Assembly: GCA_013397455.1 (NCBI GenBank)
Contig: VYZB01000382.1
Coordinates: 133,391-197,390 of the forward strand
DNA length: 64,000 nt
Direction: 5' to 3'
Origin: Crotophaga sulcirostris
Taxonomy: Eukaryota; Chordata; Aves; Cuculiformes; Crotophagidae
Position numbers and translations under genes: made by a program. The notes below the pieces were generated by a model. It searched no databases, had not been told where the DNA came from, and worked only from the letters and a program-made list of their open reading frames with translations. Below are positions 1 to 11,460 of this stretch, piece by piece. The stretch's first letter is position 1; each line of letters opens with the position of its first letter.

Positions 1-75
1 AACCTCTGATGGAGCACAGAGCATTTGTCACAAGCAGCTACCATCCTAAGTGAAACAGTAAGTTTTGCAACTTAA

Positions 76-317
76 GTATCACAGTATCACAGTATCACCA
101 GGTTGAAAGGGACCTCTGAGATCACCAAGTTCAACCTATAAGCCAACACTAACACCATCCCATCACCTAAACCATGGCACTCAGTGCCTCATCCAGTCTT
201 CCCTTAAACACATCCAGGGTTGGCGACTCCACCACCTCCCTGGGCAGCGCATTCCAGTGGCCAATCACCCTTTCAGTCACGAACTTCTTCCTAACATCAA
301 GTCTAAACCTCCCCAGT
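76..317 (-). mobile_element. CR1 LINE 3' fragment (GATACTGT-tail subfamily)
   Basis: The minus-strand 3' end of a CR1 non-LTR retrotransposon, 5'-truncated. Its tail on the minus strand is a run of GATACTGT units rather than the usual GATTCTAT. The rest contains the typical end of ORF2 (frame: VIGHW, then [17 protein letters not shown] in the related copies) and the final untranslated part. It closely resembles the copies at 6364-6577 and 11461-11867. It lies in an SLC2A9 intron in the sense direction of the gene. Confidence 0.9.
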
Positions 318-3184
318 GTCAAAACTGGTTCTATCCAAGACTATCTGTACCACTGCAGGAAATGTAACTTCTTATCCTGTACTCAGTATGATGTAGTACT
401 ACAAGAAGAGCCATTTGCTTAGTAGAAATCAGTTTTAGTAAGTGTTCCAGTTGAGACAGACTTCACCCATCAGCTAGACACAAACAGAGCTAAGCTTTAA
501 GGATTTTTTCTGCCCTTTTCTTTTATATGTATTTTGGATATTGAAAACACTTGAGAATATTTCTCAGAATTGTCCTTGCTTTTTGCAAAATCACATGATT
601 AATCCCTTGTGATTTCAAGGTTGTTATCTGCTCTCATGATATGGGCTAGTTCGAGAGGCCAGAAAACAATCCTAGCTACTATGTGTCCTTCACTACTGCA
701 ATAATTTCTACAGGGATTTGAATTAATAATCTTTTTGTCTAAATCTCACAACTAGGAAAATGATAGAATTTGAGTTTTGTCAAAAATGTACTGTTGTCTA
801 AAAATTCAGTACTAAAAAAGCCTCCAGAAACTCCACTTGGGACCAGATATGATACAAAAAGTATAGTAAGGAAATTAGGTCTTTAAATAGCAAGTTGTGT
901 GTTCTTTAAACTAGGTGTTTAAATAAAAGCCAGCAACAGATTGAATACTGGATCACACATTCAACTACAGTAGATGACTTCAGAATAACAAAGTGGTAGC
1001 ATTACTAACATAAGACATGTAAATTCCCTTAACTGCTCCGTACTCAACACAGTTTACTGTGCTTGAGGATAGGCCTTGTCCCTCTCCTGCAAATGCCTCC
1101 CTACCAGTGGCCTCAGGAATCCACTGAGCATACCGCTCTGGGTGTTCAGAATACACAACTGTAGCTGCTCTTTGGTAGAAAGAGAGAATTTAAATTGCAA
1201 AGTGTCAAAGCCACATTTGAACATGGGACTTTTGCTTATGTGAATGAAGGCCCTCTCTGAAAAAAAATTACTCTATATCTCTCAAAGCAAGTAAGGTCTA
1301 GGAATCTGGTAATTTGGAAATTGTTGGTAACCTTACAGCAATATGATTCAACAGTGCTCTTTTTAAAGCCATACATTATTTTTGCCTAATGCTTTTGGTC
1401 TCCCTTAGTTCATTATTCTGTGTCAGTGTAAATGGAACTCTGCTTTATCATACACACAACCCTCCAACCTACACCTGAACAATTTATCAGAGAAGTATTT
1501 TATTGTTCTGTCAACATATGCTCCTCATCTGCCATACAGACTAGTCAGTTTGGTTTCCTAGACCAGACAAACACACCACAGTGTGAACAGCAAGGTCAAG
1601 AACTTCACTTTGATGAGCAGTCTTCATTCAGTATCCCTGAGAAACACAATCCCTTCTCATCTCTATTCAAGCACTCATATACCGTATCTACAAGAGAGCT
1701 GTTTTCATGGTATAACAGGGATAAACATAATAAACAGGGGTAGAGTCTGCAAGATTTAACACTCTGCCATAAAAATATGATCTGCTCCCATCAAAGTGAT
1801 ATATATGACTGAGATCAGTCACCATTTTAACAAACTTGCACACAAAGACATTCTACTCTTCACCAAAAATTCAGGCTTTCTATGAACCCATTTTTTCCTT
1901 CACTTGCTAATAAGGAAGACTCAGCAACAATTCTGGGGATTAATCAGTCTGAGTTAGAGAGACTCAGAGAGACTTCATATATTTAAGAAGTGTGTAAAAG
2001 CAAAATTGATGATGCAGCAGAAGAAACTGCAAACCTAAAAAAAAAAACTCCAATCCCCCAAATGCGACTATGCAAAATACTGAAAAACTGATAATCAAAT
2101 GCTGTAGTGAAGGGACAGAATAAATTAGTGAGGAATCGTAATTGATTTACAGAGCAGAGGATACTGAGAATACTGACTTGCTGTAAGCATGGAACAGAAG
2201 AACCTGAAACCATACTCTTTGAGGTGAAAAATGGGATGCAGAAGAGTTGGGGGAATGACAAACAGGCCTACGAGAGTAAAATCTGAAGTGATGGAAACAG
2301 TCAAAATGTAAAACACACAAGAACCATGACGGAGATAGATACTTATATTTAAGCCTTCTTGTCAACATTCTCCAGTGATTTAATTGAGAAAAAATTATCA
2401 AATTATACAAAATTTACAATTAAGAAAAAGCCAAATGAGTTCTTCAGATGAATGTTATGTCTTTTTTATGGCTTTTGAAATACAGGCAAATTACAACTCA
2501 CTTTTAAAATTCTCTTTGGAAGACTGTATTAAATAAAAATTTGAAAGAAATAACTAGTCAGTATATGCAGAAAAATGCAAACACATACCAGCACAAACAT
2601 TCCTAAAATACTCATATGTGCTATGATCAAGACTTGGTCAAATATTGCATTGTATAGAGCAGGGAAGGGGTCTCCAAGCTTGGGGAAGCCCAAACACAAA
2701 TTTCATCCTAGTTTAGCTCTTCAAACTATATTTCAAGTTGACACAAAGAAGAAAAAAAGAAAGGGCAAATTTTTATGAGTGTATGACAACAAATGTTGTT
2801 GAGAGACAAATGAAACATGTTGATAGCTTTTTTTGCACACAGTAAGATACTCAGCATACCCTTGAAACAAGAATCTGCCAGAGAAATCCTTCCTATTTTA
2901 CGACATTTTCCTTTTGCACTTCTAACAATACAACCTCCTTGACATCTCATACCCCTGCCCATTCAGAGCAAATGGCTTCTGTGACTCGAATATGCGCAGT
3001 AATGCTAGAGAGAAAAGTACTGATTTTACTTCTGGAAATTTGGAATTCTTGGAAATCAGCTTTCATAATTCGGAGATGTTAAAATCTGCATTCTGGTGAA
3101 GAGGGTTTAAAAAAAAAATAAAGCCTTCTAGAGAGATCAAGTGAGAATCTGCTTTAGAAACTACAAGTATTCCAATGCACTTAC
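318..3184. other. SLC2A9 intron, no further exon seen
   Basis: AT-rich intronic DNA left of the TM2 exon. I looked on the minus strand for the next GLUT9 exon (the RKHTLLANN-like block) and did not find it. Small open frames here have no recognisable domain. Only short A/T runs are notable. Confidence 0.6.
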
Positions 3185-3345
3185 CGTCCAAAGAACTTCA
3201 CGATTGGGGTAACAATAATGGCACCCACAAGACCACCAATGGCAAAAATAGAAACAGTTATAGACCAGAGGAGGGTCAGTGTGCTTTCATCCACAGAGAA
3301 GCCATATCTTCTTTCCCAAGTTTCATTGTAAAACTTCTTGATATA
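3185..3345 (-). CDS. SLC2A9: SLC2A9 (GLUT9) coding exon: first extracellular loop and TM2
   Basis: This 161-nt internal exon encodes about 53.7 residues of a class II facilitative sugar/urate transporter of the plasma membrane. It starts after a pyrimidine-rich CAG acceptor (3346-3348) and ends at a GTAAGT donor (3184 leftwards), in phase 2. The translation begins [16 protein letters not shown], which carries an N-E-T glycosylation sequon in the first extracellular loop. It continues through [20 protein letters not shown], the TM2 signature of GLUT5/7/9/11, and ends at the loop FFGR motif. From knowledge of the family it is closest to GLUT9 (YNESWERRHG and [20 protein letters not shown] in human). 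It joins in frame to the exon at 7270-7368. The following exon is not visible leftwards and must lie outside the window. No stop or frameshift is seen. Confidence 0.93.
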
Positions 3346-3759
3346 CTGAAAGAAAATACATCATAATAATAATACATGTAAAAATCACTCTTTAAGAACA
3401 AAACTGACAGAAGTAGAATAAAAAAAAAACCAGTAGCTTGTTGCAGCAATAAGACTTGCTCTTCTATCTTCCTCCTTAAAAAAATGGGGCCTCATTTCTA
3501 GATGCAACTGCAATACAGACTAACTGAATCAGCAAGAGCACACATACATTAAACTACAAGCCAGTCATAAACAAGATGGGGAAAAAAAAAGGAGGTAGAC
3601 ATCAATGCAGAAGAGGCTTATAAAACAGAAACTCCTGTAAAGCACAGACGTTACCATTTAGGCTGTCAGTACAATGTATACAGCCTCACTGTTTGTTTAA
3701 CCTCATTATGTACACATACATGAACATTTCGGCCTAAACTGGAGCTTAGGGCTCAGACA

Positions 3760-4165
3760 GAATCAAAGAATGGTTGAGGTTGGAAGGACCTCTAGAGGCC
3801 ATCTCATCCAACCTCCCTCCTCAAGCAGGGCCACCCAGAGTTGGGTGCCCAGGAATGTGCCTAGAGGTTTTGAATATCTCTAAGGAGGGAGACCCCACAA
3901 AATCATGCTCCCTCAGTCGCTCCTTGTAGGGTTTGTGCTCCAAACCCTTCACCATCTTCGTTGCTCTCCTCTGGACACATTCCAGTGTCTAGACATCTTT
4001 CTCAAACTGAGGGGCCCAGAACTCCACACAGTACTCACGGTGAGGCCTGACCAGTGCCGAGTACAGAGGGAGGATAACTTCTCCGGTCCTGCTGGCCACA
4101 CTATTCCTGATGCAGGCCAGAATGCCATTGGCCTTCTTGGCCATCAGGGCACACTGTTGACCCCA
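3760..4165 (-). mobile_element. CR1 LINE 3' fragment
   Basis: The minus-strand CR1 end begins with AATCAAAGAATGGTTGAGG and GGAAGGACCTCTAGAGGCC, the usual reverse complement of a CR1 3' terminus. It then jumps to the ORF2 C-terminal part (LFSLRK, YTLGTW-type frames) ending near 4165. Part of the 3' region is missing around 3870-3905. It is older and more diverged than the 76-317 copy and sits in the SLC2A9 intron. Confidence 0.85.
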
Positions 4166-5295
4166 GTAATCCTGGGGCTAGAGAGAGAACCAAAGGCCAC
4201 AACGGTATTTTGCTCTTGAACTACACAGCTATGTATTTCTTGTCAGTAGGGTGCATAATTGCTCCTTAGCCCAAGTTAATGTATGGTTTAACATCAATAA
4301 GGACACAAAATACTCTAACAAATACTGCAACACTATGCCGGAAAAGGGCAGACTTCACGCATACCTGTCAACAGTATGACCAAAGTCATCAACATGGTGC
4401 CCTGTTTCAGTCCAAGAGCAACAGTAAAGATTTCAAGCAAAAATAGACAATTCTGGAAGCGATATTAACCACAAGGTCTGAATTTAGCATTTGTCAAAGT
4501 ATGGTCGCACCTCCAGTCTCCCAATCTGTACTCTGTTCACTACTATAATCTATTGCATGGTTCAAATTGAGCCTTCTGAGTATTGCCAAACAGCACATCC
4601 TATCAGCCTTTCTTTCCTTTACTCCTGCAGAAAGCATCAGGAGAGCTATGATTACTAGCATGGCCCGTTTACTAAATGGTACTTAAAACTTGAGAAATCG
4701 GATCATTTTCACTACTCTGTTGACAGTACCGAGGCAGTGCAGGAAGGATGTCTACCATCAGGACAATCAATACCATCGCTCACAGAACTTCAGCTTCCTG
4801 TGGATTTCTTCCAAGTCATATTTATCTTCTGATGACTGTAAGGTGAAGTGATGCCTAGATATGTCGTGCTAGAATAAACACCCAATCTGTCTAACCCTGT
4901 GTTATTGGTACAAAAAAATACCAGGAACTTCAATAAAATTCCCAGAAGTTACATAGGGGGTAATTAAAAATTCCTACATGGTGAGTCTCTTCCTAGCCCT
5001 TTGGGTCATCTGTTTACCAAACACACACATGAAATATATTTTTTTAAAAAAATTCTTCTTTCATTATTTGCATAAATATTGCCTCCTTCTTAAATGTGAC
5101 AAATCTGTTTATGTGGAAACCTAGCCACACAGTTTAGTAAGAGATTACCATAAAACAAGGAGCTTAGCTTTGAAAGGGAAGTATTTTGAAATGGAATTTC
5201 CACACTTAGTTCTCAAATTTTACTATCTACTTTTCCAAAATAGTGTTTCTTGCAACTCCACTACATTTCTGCATCAGGTTTGCATGGCCAGGTTT
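4166..5295. other. Intronic DNA without recognised features
   Basis: Sequence between a CR1 fragment and the LTR in the 3.9-kb SLC2A9 intron. It is AT-rich, with no splice-flanked open frame or repeat I can name. Confidence 0.5.
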
Positions 5296-6363
5296 TGGTA
5301 GCAGCAGGCTACAGGGGTGGTTTCTTTAAGATGCCGCTAGAAGCTTCCCCCATGTCTGATAGAGCCAGTGCCTGCTGGATCTAAGACGGACCTGGCACTG
5401 GCCAAGGACAAACCCATCAGTGATGGTGGTAGGGCCTCTTCAATAACATAGTTAAAAAGGGGGAAAACAAAACCTGTGCAACAGAAAACTGCAGCCAGAG
5501 AGAGGAGTGAGAAGACGTGAAACAATTCCACAGACGAAGATCAGTGAATAAGGAGAGGGAGGAGGTTCTCCAGGCACCAGAACAGAGATTCCCCTGCAGC
5601 CTACATTGAAGAGCATAGAGAGGCAAGCTGTCCCCCTGCAGCCCATGGAGGACCTCATGCCGGGGCAGGTGGATGCACTTGAAAGAGGCTGTGCCCTGTG
5701 GGAAGCCCACGTTGGAGCAGCCCTGCTGGCAGGACTTGCAACCCCATGGGGAATAAGCACTGGAGCTGTCTATTCCTGAAGGACTGCACCCCAGGGAAGG
5801 AATCCACACTTGAGCAGTTCATGAAGAACTGTAGCCTGTGGGAAGGACTCATGTTGGAAACATTTGTGAAAAACAGCATCCCATGAGAAGGACTCATGTT
5901 GCAGAAGTTCATGGAGAACTATATCCTGCGGGAGGGACCCCATGATGGAACTGGGGAAGAGGGTGAGGAGTCCACCCCTGTGAAGCAAGGAGTGGCAGAA
6001 ACAACGTGTGATGAACTAACTGCAATGCCCATTCCTCATCCTCCGTGTGCCACTCACGAGGAGGAGATAGAGAATTTGGGAGTGAAGTTAAGCCCAGGAA
6101 GAAGGGAGGGGTTGGGGGAAAGTGTTTTAAGATTGAGTTTTATTTCTAATTATCCTACTCTGATTTGATTTGTAATAAAATAAACTAATTTCCCCAAGTA
6201 GAGTCTGTTTTGCCCATGACGGCAGCTGGTGAATGATCTCTCCCTGTCCTTATGTCAACCTAAGAGCCTTTTGGTATATTTTCTCTCCCTGGACAGCTGA
6301 GGAGGGGAGTGACAGAGCAGCTTTGGTGTGCACCTGCTGTCCAACCAGAGTCAACCCACCACA
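5296..6363 (+). mobile_element. Solo LTR of an avian ERVL-type endogenous retrovirus
   Basis: About 1.07 kb starting TGGTAGCAGCAGG and ending CCCACCACA (TG...CA termini). It has overlapping AATAAA signals at 6174-6184, followed by the characteristic U5-like segment (GTTTTGCCCATGACGG, then CAGCTGAGGAGGGGAG) that I recognise from long avian ERVL LTRs. The middle part has a repeat of about 45 bases (GGACTCATGTTG at 5845 and 5890, related units on both sides). Because 45 is divisible by three, this keeps frames open and explains the overlapping small ORFs on both strands. No gag, pol or env lies beside it, so it is a solo LTR. No matching target-site duplication is visible. It lies antisense to SLC2A9. 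Confidence 0.85.
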
Positions 6364-6577
6364 ATTCTTCACTGAAAAGGTGATTGGCCACTGGAATGCG
6401 CTGCCCAGGGAGGTGGTGGAATCGCCGACCCTGGATGTGTTTAAGGGAAGACTGGATGAGGCACTGAGTGCCATGGTTTAGGTGATGAGATGGTGTTAGT
6501 GTTGGCTTATAGGTTGGACTTGATGATCTCAGAGGTCTCTTCCAACCTGGTTATACTGTGATACTGTGTGATACTGT
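6364..6577 (+). mobile_element. CR1 LINE 3' fragment (GATACTGT-tail subfamily)
   Basis: A plus-strand CR1 3' end starting at ATTCTTCACTGAAAAGG, immediately after the LTR's terminal CA. It passes through the ORF2 C-terminus ([17 protein letters not shown], then [14 protein letters not shown] stop) and ends in repeated TGATACTGTG units. It is nearly identical in the shared part to the minus-strand copies at 76-317 and 11461-11867, so it is a young copy. Confidence 0.9.
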
Positions 6578-7263
6578 AATTGCTTGCTGCTGTGCTTGAT
6601 TGAATTAAGCGGATGTCTAGACAGCCAGTGTAAAACCAAAATGTTCAGACTTCCATTTGTGATAACTGATATTTTAATGAAATCCCCCCAAATACTGTGC
6701 ACTGATTCTACAGTAATCTACTCCATACGTTGCAGACAACAAATACAGCAGTTTTGAATTCAGAGCCAAATGAGGCACCACTACAAAACGCAGAAGAACA
6801 GGCCCATTATTTGACAGGAAGTCAGAGGCATTATTTATAATATTGGTACTGTGGGAATGAAAAATTGTGCAACCCTCCTGAACTGAATGATGTGAACAGA
6901 AGTTGCTGAACATGTGCAAGGAGCTACCAAATACTCATTAGTTAGAAAGATAAACTATTAAATATACCTTATCACACAAAAGTGTGCAAGAAGATTTAGT
7001 ATTATTCTGGGCTTGGAGAGAACGAGAAACAAACCATGCACACCTACTCCCCTCAACAGCAGCATTTAGTTTCCTGACGGCTACTGAATTTGAGTGAAAA
7101 CCTCATGGACAGCAGAAAGAAGCTTTCAGGCAAAGGAAAGTTACTTTACAAGATTTAACCACTTTTACTACGTCAAGAGGATTATAGAAGTAGGATGTTG
7201 AGCAGCGCACACTAACTGGACAAGGCTGCCCTCTACTGATATTAAATTCCAGTTTTGTCAGTC
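6578..7263. other. Intronic DNA without recognised features
   Basis: Non-repetitive intron sequence left of the TM1 exon. Nothing gene-like was seen on either strand. Confidence 0.5.
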
Positions 7264-7269
7264 ACTTAC

Positions 7270-7368
7270 CACTGCAGGAGCGTTCACCACTGACAGATTG
7301 TAACCATAAAGAAAAGATGATCCAAAAGCACCAGTTAAAGAGGCTATGATAAGACTCACAGACCAATT
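7270..7368 (-). CDS. SLC2A9: SLC2A9 (GLUT9) coding exon: TM1
   Basis: This 99-nt, phase 0-0 exon encodes 33 residues, beginning [15 protein letters not shown] and ending [13 protein letters not shown]. It covers the cytosolic edge and first transmembrane helix of the transporter. The acceptor is TTTTTCAG (7369 rightwards) and the donor GTAAGT (7264-7269). The block [19 protein letters not shown] is nearly identical to human GLUT9 and separates it from GLUT5 and GLUT11. The exon is shared: both candidate first exons (14191-14250 and 10896-10976) end in phase 0 and can splice to it. It is intact, with nothing odd in the reading frame. Confidence 0.95.
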
Positions 7369-7371
7369 CTG

Positions 7372-10319
7372 AAAAACAAATAAAAGACATAGCCATTGTT
7401 AGTATACTTTAAATTAATGTACCTCAGGTTTTAAACACTCCTTATGCTACCTTCCATAGCTTCTGCAGGCAAACCTCCTTGCTGCAGAATAGTGGCCTGA
7501 AACACTTCCACTTTCTGCAGTCCAAGGAACAGTAAATTTGAAGGGACAACATCTCATTTAACATTTACAGAGACATAAGTGAACATCTGAACTTCCTTCA
7601 ACTTCACAAATTTTTGCTGCAAGCATCTCATCACCACCCACACCAAAAAGTAAAATGATGGAGAAGCATACTCTTAGCAAAGGAAACTGTTGGCTACATG
7701 CCATTAACACAACAAATCAAGGAGTAGCATATATTTGATATAACAGGTTTGTGGGTGGACCTGACTTAGGCAAAAGCCTGGGACATCGTGTGCTCCCCAC
7801 TCCCAGGAGTATAAGAATTAGTGAAACTGTGACCCCCAAAACTAAAATTCTGTCTACAAACTAGGTTTTGTAACCCAAATGCAAGTCTCCAACAGTAATT
7901 TGCTGCCACACAACTCCAGTGGAGATGTCATTTGCCCTTTTTCCCCAGCGACACACCTGTACCTTCCCCCTTCTCAGCTATTCTCCTCCATACCCCTCAT
8001 GCCGTTTTGAGTCCACCTCTGCAAACAGTTTCTTCTTCCACATCAGTTGTTGAATAAAAGGTAGAACTGATTATATGCAGAAGTTTGCCAGTTGATTTGA
8101 CAGATCTTGCATCTTAGGGTCATTTCTACCTTCACCACTATTACTTCTTGTCACTCAGTTCTGCTCCATTACAGAGAGTGGCCAAAGTGACCACTGCGAT
8201 ACTCAAGAGACATGAGTGTTCCAGTGGCTGGTTGGTTGTGAATGTCATTTTGCAGATCATGGAAGACAACTCACCTTTATTGACTTCTGAATACATTAAA
8301 GTGGATGGTTTTTTAACGTGTTTTGAATTTTTTTAAAAAAACAGCTCTGTTAAGAATCTAAAATTTCAGGCACAGAGCTCTGTCATTTTATGCCCAGCCT
8401 CATCACTCTCTGAACCCTCAATCCTTGCAAAAGCAGAAAGACTTGCTTAAGCAGGCCTAATAAACTCAGTTTCAGTTATATCACTTACAGCAGTCACAGT
8501 AGGTTAACAGTCAATACATTCTGTCAGCTGCACAAAGCTGTATATTTACTTTGGAAAATGAAGATCTAGACCATGAACTAGGTTTGTGTAGCCAGCACTT
8601 GGCATAGCAGCGGTAACAATGGTCTGGAACGAGCTCCACCAACCTCCCAGGGCAAGTGAACGCATTATGGGTGTTAGCATGTGCCAGAGCTCACTTTCCA
8701 CATGGTTGTTGTAGATTCATTATGATCCATGAAGAAGGGATGAGATACTTGGGTGCCAGGTCAGGGACCGCAGCACACAGCCCAATGTGGGGAGGTGTGT
8801 GTCTACCACGCTCCGTAGCTGCCACTCCTGAGGGCTCAAAACACACCCTGTGGGACAGCCAAGCATTCTTAACTTCTTCAGCATGATGTGGGAACTTTTT
8901 AAAGGATTACACAGTTCATTAACCAGCTTGTTTTCAGTAATGTCAGGAGGAAGTATTCAGGGGGGGAAAAGCCTCATGCAAGAAATGTATCCTGTTGAGT
9001 TTATTACATAAACCAAATGCTATTTCTTATTATTAGCCAGCTTCTTAAAATGAACCTGCCTCACACACAAAGCTTCGCACCACTACTTTGGTAGCAAAAA
9101 GCAGAAATTTTGACACAAGGCTTTACTTAGCTTCTGGTGATAACACCTCATATTAGGTGCCCATTATTTCTCTACATGCACAAGCATTCCTACACGTTGG
9201 AAGGACTGTTACCACTAATGATTCCGATGAGAATATTCCTGGAGGTCTACCAGGCTGCTCCCAAAGGGTTTGCAAACAATAAGGGCAAGCTCAGAAGTGC
9301 TATGCGGTAATCTTGATGCAATATTGCTAAATGGCAAACCAAATGATTCAGACCATATAGCCTAGCATTTATTAAAAAGTCCAGCAAATGCTTAAACCTT
9401 CCAGGACAAGCAAATTACATGCACGTGAGGCTCAATGGAAGATCATGCAGGTCAACTCACAAAAGTGCTGCCAATTTAGAAAATCCAATATCCACTTTAT
9501 TTTCAAGTGTTGCAAATAGCTTTGTTTAGAGTCTACTTCAATACCAAGATTTTTTCAAGAATACAGCCTGCTGCAGAAAACCTCAGACTTACTCTATCGA
9601 GAGTTTTACAGTTCTTGGAACACAAACTTCAACTTCTTTATGACCCCTCTCCTCATACACTATTTTAAATATTTGCTCAGGCTTCAGTAACACCAGATAA
9701 GAGACGAAAGTGCAATGAAGCAAGAACATGCACACAAAAAAATCAGACTGTTGCTCAGAAAAATATTAACCCTGTGGCAACGTTTACAAAAGGAAAAACA
9801 ACACCCAATGTGTTTTATAGTGACCAGGAAACAAGGCGGTGACCACTCCCTCATAGGTGTTCCTTGACTTCACCTCCACCCGTGTGCTCACGTGTCACTG
9901 CCACCAGCACAAGGACAGGTAGGTGTGACCACAGCAATAACTGTTCAGTCAGGAAAGTCGCATGGCAGTTCACAGCAAAGACCTGACAGCTGCCTACCTG
10001 TGACAGTCAACAGTTTGGGTTTTATCACAGATCCCAGGGCACCGTGCTCTCACAAGATGCTTTTCCCAACTCCTGTCCTTGTTCAGCGCAACATTTGGGT
10101 AAACTACCATGTGCCTTAAATTGTCTCTTCTTTTTTTTTTTTTAATGCATGCCAACTTGCATTTCAGTTTCCAAAACACAGTTTAGAATGCTGTATTTTG
10201 ATTAGTTAGTTATCAAACCCTCCTCAGATCAAAACACAACCGCAAGTGTACAGGAAGTTTTAATACTCTCAAATGGACACAGGTAAGACTTCCATTTGAT
10301 GTTAGGCACGTGGATTGTG
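7372..10319. other. SLC2A9 intron between TM1 exon and CpG island
   Basis: About 2.9 kb of unique-looking intron. Small open frames (for example 8656-8886 and 9892-10119) have no recognisable protein family and no flanking splice logic. A T13 run lies near 10131. No CR1 was recognised. Confidence 0.5.
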
Positions 10320-11250
10320 GAGCACCTTACCCGACACCCTCACCGTGACCCGGCCAAGCGGTCGCGACTGTTCCCGCTGTGCAGCCCCTCGGGCTGCGGG
10401 AGCAGGGGGGAAACCCCCAGTTCTCTCCCCCTGGCGCCGAGCACTCGCCCGCACGGGGGTTCTGGGCGCGCAGCGATGCAGCTGCTCCTGCGCCGCCGGC
10501 TCCTCCCGCGCCCACCGCTCACTGCGCCCGCGGGGGCGGCTGCGCCCTCCGCGCGTCCTCTGGCTCGGCGGCCGCGGTATTTTTAGCTCTGCCCGGCGCC
10601 GGCACCAACAACTTTCCGAGCGGGCAGAAGGGCTCGTGCAACCTGAGCCTTGCCTCGCTGTCCGGAGAGCGGCGGGGGGCTCGCTCCGTGCAGCCACTGC
10701 TCACCAGCCTCGCTTTCCCTCCCTCCCCACCGCGCTGGGAAAGGGCTGAAATCACCGCCCGCTCCCCAGTTTACCGTTCCCGAGGCGCGGGCAGGCCCGG
10801 CTGCCGCCGCCGTACCGCCCAGTACCCACCGCTCCGACAGCGCCGGTCCCTTCCACACCAAAACAGCCTGGGGGAGGGCGCGCCGCGCTACTTACGCTGC
10901 TGTCTGCTCGGCGGCGGCCGCCGCGCTCTCCCCGCGCCACCAGCGTGGCCGCCTCGAGCCCCGCCGCACGGTCCATGGCGCCACCGCCTGCGCCCGGCGG
11001 CCGCGCATTTCCCTCGCGGGGCGCAGCGGGGGCGCGGCCGCGTGAGGTGGCGGGGCCAGGGCCGCGCCCGGCACTCGGGGGGTGTCCGGGCTCGGCAGCC
11101 CTGGAGCCGTTCAACGGCTCCAGCCCCTGGGGGACACGGCTCCCGGGAGGGGAGGGCCGCAGGGGCTGGGCTGCCGGGGCTCAGAGGATGGAAGAGCGCG
11201 AGGACATCTCTTTGTGCCTTGTGTGCACACCTGGGCGCGAGGGAAGGGCG
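10320..11250. promoter_or_regulatory. CpG island, probable SLC2A9 promoter
   Basis: This is the only long GC-rich, CpG-dense stretch in the window, with abrupt edges to AT-rich DNA. It has many CCGCCC/GGGCGG-type Sp1-like boxes and a TATTTTTAG stretch on the plus strand near 10577. It surrounds the candidate alternative exon at 10896-10976, so transcription leftwards (minus strand) from about 11000-11200 is expected. A divergent plus-strand transcript is possible. Long open frames run through it on both strands, but these follow from GC content and lack any recognisable protein. Confidence 0.8.
10896..10976 (-). CDS. SLC2A9: Candidate alternative first coding exon of SLC2A9 (long, GLUT9a-like N-terminus)
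   Basis: Inside the CpG island an ATG in strong context (GCGCCATGG, ATG at 10974-10976) opens exactly 27 codons. They start MDRAAGLEAATLVAR and end GGRRRADSS, directly before a consensus GTAAGTAG donor (intron from 10895). The phase is 0, so the exon would splice in frame to the TM1 exon 3.5 kb downstream. Human GLUT9a also has a distinct N-terminus ending in a GGRRRK stretch just before the shared WSCSL block, which supports homology of position and perhaps sequence. Alternatively the island could give a non-coding first exon, or the ATG could be chance in GC-rich DNA. An out-of-frame ATG at 11006-11008 would precede it if transcription starts further upstream. No transcript evidence is available here. 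Confidence 0.6.
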
Positions 11251-11460
11251 GGAGGGTTAGGCTGGGTATCAGGAAAAGGATCTTCGCTCAGGGGGTGGTG
11301 GGGCACTGGAACAGCGTCCCCGGGGAAGCAGTCGCGGCGCCAAGGCTGACAATGTTCAAGAAGCATTTGAACAATGCCCTCAGACATACGGTGTGAGTGC
11401 TGGGGTGGTGCTAGGCAGGGTCCATAAGCTGGTCTCAACATTCCTTGTGGGTCCTTTCCA
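11251..11460 (+). mobile_element. CR1 LINE 3' fragment, left part (split by a later insertion)
   Basis: Plus-strand CR1 ORF2 end and 3' region (GTTAGGCTGGGTATCAGGAA, then GGGGCACTGGAACAG and a CATTTGAACAATGC-type end) stopping at GTGGGTCCTTTCCA. The missing last bases, AACTCAGGTCATTCTATGATTC, reappear at 11868-11916 on the other side of a minus-strand CR1. It directly abuts the CpG island on the upstream side of the predicted promoter. Confidence 0.82.

Noticed and set aside
3175..3366. Plus-strand 63-codon ORF
   Set aside because: It is the antisense shadow of the SLC2A9 TM2 exon.
5337..6168. Overlapping repetitive ORFs (for example 5417-5809 and 5655-5912 on the minus strand)
   Set aside because: They lie wholly in the LTR and are explained by its 45-base repeats.
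10302..11349. Many long overlapping open frames on both strands of the CpG island, up to 293 codons
   Set aside because: High GC content removes stop codons. The peptides are Arg/Ala/Pro/Gly-rich with no family resemblance, and several starts are not ATG. Only the 27-codon exon with Kozak ATG and donor was kept.
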